A stretch of 64,000 nucleotides of DNA, taken from Rhynchonema sp. JSB1_4. Taxonomy: Eukaryota; Nematoda; Chromadorea; Monhysterida; Xyalidae. Under the pieces are notes generated by a model. It was given only the letters and a program-made list of their open reading frames with translations, had not been told where the DNA came from and did not search any database. The translations under genes were made by a program, and so were the position numbers. Positions 57,801 to 64,000 of the stretch are shown here, piece after piece. The number at the start of each line of letters is the position of its first letter. Within the stretch, counting starts at the first letter, position 1. Location of the stretch: the NCBI GenBank assembly GCA_030248065.1, contig JASAMV010003354.1, forward strand, positions 35,908 to 99,907. The letters run 5' to 3'.

Positions 57801-58185
57801 TACAAGCGCAATTTCGCAGCTTATTATCCTATAATGAATTATGTAGGTGGCTTCGGTTAGTTCACGGTTAGTATGTCTACAACTTTTTACCACCCGTACT
57901 ACATGGTGACGTGGCTTGGCGCCAAATGTAAACACAGTGAAGCAATAACTATAACGAAAATAAGCACTTACAAGGTTTATGCCGGTTAGATATAATTTGA
58001 CAGCACAGAAAAGCCGTTTAGCAACTTTAGTAAAAGAAAAAAGCAGAGCAACTTAAAACGGCTTACACAACAACAACCAAAAGTACACTCAGTGTGTGTT
58101 CTTAATATTCAGCAATATTTTTATCATTCATCACCCACTTCAACGCAATTGGCAAGTGCCCCCTTCCCTTCCACCGCTCCCACAC
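54633..58185 (+). repeat. Left arm of a giant inverted repeat
   Basis: The sequence reappears reverse-complemented at 59950-63948. In the outer 1.2 kb (about 54800-56000 against 62600-63780) long stretches compared by eye are nearly the same. Toward the centre substitutions and indels increase, and past about 57000 only blocks match. Contains a MITE (55954-56280). No gene supported. Confidence 0.88.
55954..56280. mobile_element. CAGxGGCGGATCCAG-family MITE in left arm, 8-bp TSD
   Basis: Starts CATAGGCGGATCCAG, ends CTGGATCGCTAGTG, exact duplication GCTTGTCG (55946-55953, 56281-56288). Its mirror copy is at 62271-62623, so insertion predates the inverted duplication. Confidence 0.85.
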
Positions 58186-59949
58186 GCAAAAAAAACTTGT
58201 GTACCGACCTTGTTGCGTAGAACTACAAGTCGGAAGACAACAACAGGTAGAAGACAATAAAAGATGTACAACACCCGAACAATGGTTTCACGGTAAAACC
58301 CACACCGCAGCCGGACACCAGGCACTTCGAACAGTCGGTTTGAAGTTCCTAACGATGGAAAAGCGCCACTGCCCACTCACCATGCCCAAACACATCGCTC
58401 CCCCAGACGTCAAACATCACTTCTGGACCCCACTTGCTATTGTTCGGTACGAATCTTGTTTATATCTTTTTTTTTATTGTTTTTTTTTTTTGTTTTGTAT
58501 TTGATAACCAAAAAAAAAAAAAAAAAAACAAAACAGCCAAAACAAGACATTCCCCCTCATATTATATTTTACATTTTTTATAGTTGTTTCCGGAAAACCC
58601 GAACCCAACACACTTATTAAATGTTTATGCCATCTTGTAGTATAAGGTACAATAAAATTTTGTTGCTGTGTGGTTGCGTTTAAATCGTGACCCAGAGGAC
58701 AAAATGTAGTTATTTTGGGTTATTTCGTGTTGTGTTTGTCACGATTTTATTGTTGTGCTGCCCTATTACTGTATTTTTATCCAATTTATTGTAGCTAGAG
58801 TTTGTAAATGTATTCTGTATGCTCCCCGTTTGCACGGACTAAGACCGTTTTGTGCTTGTCGGTGCTACGACCAAACAACAATAAATAAACGAACGCAAAG
58901 TTCACCTTTCCTTCAATTTTCATTCATCTTATTGAATTAATTAATTAAAATTTTTGTCAAGTGCTCTTAAAATTGTATAAATAGCTTATGTTATGTATAT
59001 TTGTGTTACCCCCAAACCACCTTACCAATTAATTTATATAATTATTATAAATAGGATAAAATTATTTAATTATTTTCGCTAAAATATATTTTTTAATAAC
59101 TTTTTTTTCTGGTATAAAAACTTTTTTTTTCAAATTGTTATTTGAATGACTTAGTGATCCATTGGTCTAGTATTAACTTGTTTGTTTTCGTGTTGTGAAA
59201 TGTGTTTTTGTACTTCTTTCTTCTTTGCTTGTATCCCTTTGCGCCATGCGCGCTTTAAAATATCTATAAAAAAAAAATTATTGTTGTTATTTTTTATAGA
59301 TTGGTTTGTTGTAGTTACCAACCACAATCAAAACAACACAATCACATATACAAAAAAAAAAAAAACACCGTCAACCTCCCACGCTGACTTACTTTGAAGC
59401 ACCTATTTTTTTAGCTATAGCAACTTATATAGTTGTTCGTTGTTGAAGGAGATCACTCTCTTTTTTTTTTTTTTTTTATTTTTTTTTTTTCTTTTTCAAC
59501 CATTGACACCCGTCCACCCTTTTCCTTTTATCTTTACAAAGTAGATACCCAGAGGTTTTTTACAAACGAGCTCCCTTTTACGAACAACCACTTCCTTTTT
59601 ACAACAAAATTTTGAAGTTTTAACAGTTGTACCCAAACGGTTGGGAACACTAGCACGGAAGATTTCAGGACTAAGGGGATTTTGAGTTTTGCGAGAGCGA
59701 GGGGTTTTGGCATACTAGTAGCGGTACCGAACACTACAACCCCGTTGCGAGAGCCAAGGACTTTCCAAGGTGCTTTTTTTTTTAGTGTGCTGGGCAAAAA
59801 GCGCTGTTTCACCAACAAACCCAACCCCGGAAGCAGTACATCGGTGATATAACAGACTACGTTTGTGCGTCGCTGCACGACTTTAACACACATTGCAATA
59901 CTAAACAAGCCAGCGCAACAACCCAAGCTTACAACACAATTATATTAAT
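58186..59949. other. Low-complexity centre of the inverted repeat
   Basis: About 1.76 kb with long A and T runs (58466-58530, 59458-59505) and AT-rich stretches. Two open stretches (58199-58504 + and 59534-59926 -) have no family match that I can see and no splice support. It may be diverged arm sequence plus inserted DNA. Confidence 0.5.
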
Positions 59950-62270
59950 ACGATTGGGAGGGTTGTGTCATCGGAAGGGGAAGGGGGTGTGCACTTGTCA
60001 AATGTGTTGTCGTTTGGAAGTTTGGTCAGTTGAATGAAAATGATAAAATATATTGTCAGAATCATTGTGAAGAACACACATTGGTGGCATGTGACTTTTG
60101 GTTGTTGTTCAGTGTTAAACGCCGTTTATAAGATTGCTCTGCTCTTTTTTCTTTTACTCAAAGTCTTGCTCAAACCGGCTTTGCTCACTTGCCCGTGCGC
60201 CGTGTCACAATTATATCTAACCGGCATAAATCTTGCGTAAAGTTGTACTTATGATTTCGTTATGACGCCCTTCATTGCTTCACTGTGGTTTACATTTGGC
60301 GCCGAAGCCACGTCACCATGTAGTACGGGTGGTAAACAAGCCAATTGTCCCAGTACATACTCGAACCGTTGGAAACTAACACGAAGGCCACCTACATAAT
60401 TCCATTATAGGCATGAAATAAGCTGCGTAAACATTGCGGTTTCTTGTTATATGCTTAACGTACATAACATGTATACATACAACAAAGAGTAGCATGTACA
60501 AGCGCTACTAATCCAAGCCACCCACATCAGTCGTGGGATACTACTGTTGTGTTGAAAACAAGTATGGGCAATCAGTGACCGGCCGCCCGTGCTATTCATC
60601 TACGTATCTGTGGCCCCTTTGATTCAAGTGTATTGATGTTCCGGTTTTATCGGTTCAGTGCTGTGGAAAATTCTGGCAACTGCAGGTACATAGTTTGTTT
60701 TAAGTCGAATCGGTCAACGGCCGATGGCCATCGGTGGCATCAAGGTCAAACTTGACCCCAGAATGGTAATACCAGTGTCATGTTCAAAATACGACTCTGA
60801 TAGCATCACCACACACGCGCACTGATTTGACTGACACGCTCAATAATGCGATGTACAGTAATGCGCGAAACACGGTGGTTAGGTCTACTACATACAGTAC
60901 ATTTAGACTTGGGCTTACATACTTTCAGGTTCCAGGCTTATGTTCAGACTTGCTCCAACCATAAGCTCGAGCCTGAGCTTTGCGAACCAGCCTAAACCAC
61001 GGATTACGGCCCGGCGCGAGTTAAGCTAATTACCGAAACAGTCACAACGCTTGCTCCACGGTCGGATCAAACTAAAACCAATTTTTGTGAAATGAGCGCA
61101 AAATTTTAAACATGATACATGTACTGTATACATACACGGGCCAGTTTAAGTCTGACTTCGATGCCACCGATTCCGTTGACCGATTCGCTTGAAACTGCTC
61201 ATGAGCCTGTGCATAACATGGTAAAAGTTCGGACCCTGTAGGACTTGAGGGGCGAGCTGGTGTACCCCTTCTTTCCCCGTTTTTGTGGACAGTCGTGGTT
61301 GTGGTGCAATCCGAATAATATGCGTAGTATACAGCACGTTACCATGCGCTTCTGGAATTCTGTTTGTACGTTTGGAGAACTCCACGTGACGAACGTAAGT
61401 TACATACAGTATGTGTACATATACCAGCACCACTGTTTGTAATTTCATGTGTTTTCATTTCCACATTGAACAAGGAAGTTCCTGCAGTTCCTCCACATTC
61501 GGTTGTCCAGGTTTTGTTGGACAAGCTACGTTCTGTGTTCTGTCTTAAATATGCGTACAAAGCTGGCGGCTTTAATGACGCATGTACAGTAACAGCGCAT
61601 CAAATGCACGACGACATGCCACACTGAATGAAAAACAAGCTGCTTCTGCTTGCAATACTGCTACATGCAGCAGTTGGTAATCCACGCGGTGTCTGTTCAT
61701 TGTGTCTGTGGTGTGGGCGTTCATCGTGTATGCGTGTGTACTGTATGTATATGTGTACAATACACCACCAACCAGCCAAATGGCCACCTGTACTACTGAC
61801 ACAATTCGTTGCGCGTTTCCTGTGTCGGTGCATAATGTGAGTGCACTGATACCGTACTTGTTGTCTGTGTGTGGGCAGTGTAACGATTTATGATTTGAAA
61901 TGGACATTGTACATACATAGTTATCGCGGTCTTTGCCTTTGGGTATATAAAATAAAGTTAATTTTTATTTGTTTTATGAGTATGCCGCGACGACACGTGA
62001 CAGCTTGCCTTGTAATCGCCTGTGGTTATTGAGTACCTTCATTTGTGATGCTGCATGGATGAATAGATGAATGGGACTCAAGTGCGCTCGTAGTGCATCC
62101 GAAATAGCGTGGTGGGCGGAGCCAACAAGGCATGACTTTCATTCATACACGTGGCGCACAGGTGTACACATCCTTGCGCGACCGCGTGAGTATAGGGTAC
62201 ATACTCATCACGTGTGTTACTGCACCTGCACCATATCTGTCCACCCACACTACGACAAGCCACTAGCGCA

Positions 62271-62623
62271 TCCAGGGAGTCACAGGGTCCTAAGCGCCCC
62301 TTTGGTCAAGGTGGCCCTTGAAGAAAGGGCTACCAGTTCGAAGAAAAGAAGGAAAAATACCCCCAAATCACAGGATTTTCACTCTAACACACTTCAAGAG
62401 TCCAAAAATCGCGCGCTTTAGATGCACCCATTTCCATGAAATTTGGCTGCCGCACGTGCAAAAAGTACAACTTTTTTCGGGCGCTACAAAAACCGCCCAA
62501 CTATAAACAAGTACTGAAACAAACAATTTTTTTTTGAAAAATTAAACATGCACTGCCTGCACTGCATAGAAATGACTTTGAGATTTGCCCCCTCCCCCAG
62601 GCCGAAAGCTGGATCCGCCTATG
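62271..62623. mobile_element. Mirror copy of the left-arm MITE
   Basis: Inverted copy of 55954-56280, with flanks CGACAAGC on both sides (62263-62270, 62624-62631), the complement of the left-arm duplication. It keeps an ATCGCGCGC core (62407) that is altered in the left copy. Confidence 0.83.
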
Positions 62624-63771
62624 CGACAAGCTGCGCCCATGTGCACTTTGCTCCTGTTACTACTGGTGCTTCTGTCAGCTACATTCATCTGCTTATCAGC
62701 GATTTTATGAGCCATTCATCATTTATCAGCCAGCCATTATGAATCAGTTTATGTACTTTGCCTAACTTTGCGGTGTTGACCTGGTGAATGACTAAGTTTA
62801 CTTAACTTGCCTGCCTAATATCTTAATCACAGCGCGCCACTACAGGCATTGCACAGACATGTTTTCTCCGTAGATTTGACCTGTGCTCTGTATTTATGAA
62901 GTCGGCTTCGGCATATCGGAACCTGAGCGAATTAATCACGCACTCAAATCCGTCGCCTAGCAAAACTTATCCCCTTGGTTTCGATGCTAAAATTAAATGC
63001 TTCATCGTGAACTTATCTAAAAATTTGCGGGTGTTTATTGCCTCATTTTGAGTCTCATCAAACAAATGGTGTTTTCTAGCATGTGGACAAAGTTGGCATC
63101 TGCTTCACGTCACGAGGCTCTTGTTTCAATCTGTGATAGAGAAGATTGCAAAAATGCCTTGTCATTTGCAGAAAACGCATAATTATGTTCCAGTGCTCTG
63201 AATAAATACTAGGTATATGTCGATATATATCTGGATATCAAACGCATTAAATGTTGTGTTTATTTTTCCATCGTTTATAACGCCCGCGCCTTGTATTTCA
63301 TCAAGTTTGTTTATGTTGTGTGTTCTGTATTTGTAAATCGTTGTGTTGGTACAATGTTTGTTTCACGCGTAGGCGGTTGTCTGTCTGTCTGAAGAGCATC
63401 GGCTGTCTTCTTTCTTTTTTCGCAAAACTATCTAATGTCCACAGTTTTCTTGTTTGCTATACACCGCCGGATGTGTAGGTTTGCACGTTGTATATGTACC
63501 AGAAGATAGGTACATACACAACAGTGCTTTCCCCGATTTGTAAAGGACGCATTCCGTTTTGAACAGGTTTGGTCATCTTCACACCATTTTTTCTGTTCAA
63601 ATTAGTTCACTTGCCCTTTGTCAAGTAGTCCAGAATTTTAATTGTCAAAACCAAAAACCGCTTGCCAAGCCAACATAGAGCTATACATAGATTGCCTTGG
63701 TTGGCATTAATATTATATTTTGAAGCGCATCGAATCGTCTCCTGAGATATTCGCGAAGGTAAAGTCTCATC

Positions 63772-63948
63772 TATACTGTCATAAAAAACCGTTTTTTATT
63801 TTTCGTGAAAAAACGGTTTTTTTTCGACAAAAAAAACATTTTTTTTCAAATATTTTTTCAGTACTTAAGAACGTAGTTGCGAAAAATATAACAATTTCAG
63901 TGCTAAATTTGTTCGAAGTGACGAGAGTGTTCTTGAAGAGTGTTGAAG
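63772..63948. mobile_element. Partial mirror copy of the TATACTGGCAGG element
   Basis: Starts TATACTGTCAT and follows the complement of 54805-54633, with shorter A/T runs, then breaks off at the limit of the duplicated block. Confidence 0.8.
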
Positions 63949-64000
63949 TGCAATAGCGCTATATGTCCATATTTACTTCGTTCAGTTACGTATACTTTGG

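Larger units (their letters stand above)
59950..63948 (-). repeat. Right arm of a giant inverted repeat
   Basis: Reverse complement of 54633-58185 with several hundred bases more, for example around 61640-61960. It ends abruptly inside the mirror copy of the TATACTGGCAGG element (shared up to GAGTGTTGAAGT near 63948, then unrelated). Confidence 0.88.

Noticed and set aside
58199..58504. Open frame with EQWFHGKT, like the start of an SH2 domain
   Set aside because: Only the first few residues resemble SH2; the following FLVR-type strand is missing.
61628..61840. Open frame starting MKNKLLLLAILLHAAVG, like a signal peptide
   Set aside because: It lies in repeat-arm DNA with no matching frame in the other arm, and the rest is Cys/Met-rich low-quality sequence.

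Overview
The window is nuclear DNA of an animal, most likely an invertebrate. Its genes are split by many small spliceosomal introns with GT-AG ends, and they encode eukaryote-specific proteins (PTIP/PAXIP1, MOZART1, APC11, Rab GDI, NDUFA6, BRICK1, an ERK-type dual-specificity phosphatase, a CUB-like receptor). Two same-strand gene pairs lie only 21 and 24 nt apart. This points to a lineage with operons and spliced-leader trans-splicing (nematodes, flatworms, rotifers, chaetognaths and tunicates are known examples), but I cannot name the species. No rRNA, intact tRNA, CRISPR array or bacterial operon is visible.

Layout. 1-16420 (+): the Q-rich region and four C-terminal BRCT domains of a PAXIP1/PTIP gene; its 5' end lies left of the window. 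One 4.8-kb intron holds a C2H2 zinc-finger gene on the opposite strand (9501-10464). 17023-18487 (+): a MOZART1-like gene followed after 21 nt by an APC11 RING gene. 18896-20463 (+): an unrecognised gene with an acylation-type N-terminus. 22071-26632 (-): a complete Rab GDP-dissociation inhibitor, 11 exons. 28103-32019 (-): BRICK1 followed after 24 nt by NDUFA6. 36706-41030 (+): a 639-residue CUB-like single-pass receptor, 10 exons. 42889-44401 (-): the catalytic half of an MKP-3-type phosphatase, with unassigned exons upstream (45.7-48.0 kb). 48-54 kb has no gene that I can support. 54.6-63.9 kb is a very large inverted repeat around a poor-complexity centre.

Repeats dominate the rest. At least 19 short non-autonomous elements are bounded by exact 8-bp target-site duplications, as in the hAT superfamily. 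They belong to many families with different terminal inverted repeats. Each family has its own short tandem motif next to its ends, and most share a GCGCG-type palindromic core. Several are nested and several sit 11-21 nt inside a 5' splice site. No transposase gene is present.

The genes are housekeeping or regulatory and do not form one pathway: PAXIP1 (chromatin and DNA damage), MOZART1 and APC11 (mitosis), BRICK1 (actin), NDUFA6 (respiration), GDI (membrane traffic). Gene models were built by hand from splice sites, reading phase and recalled family sequence. Phases close across all models except one junction in the unrecognised gene.
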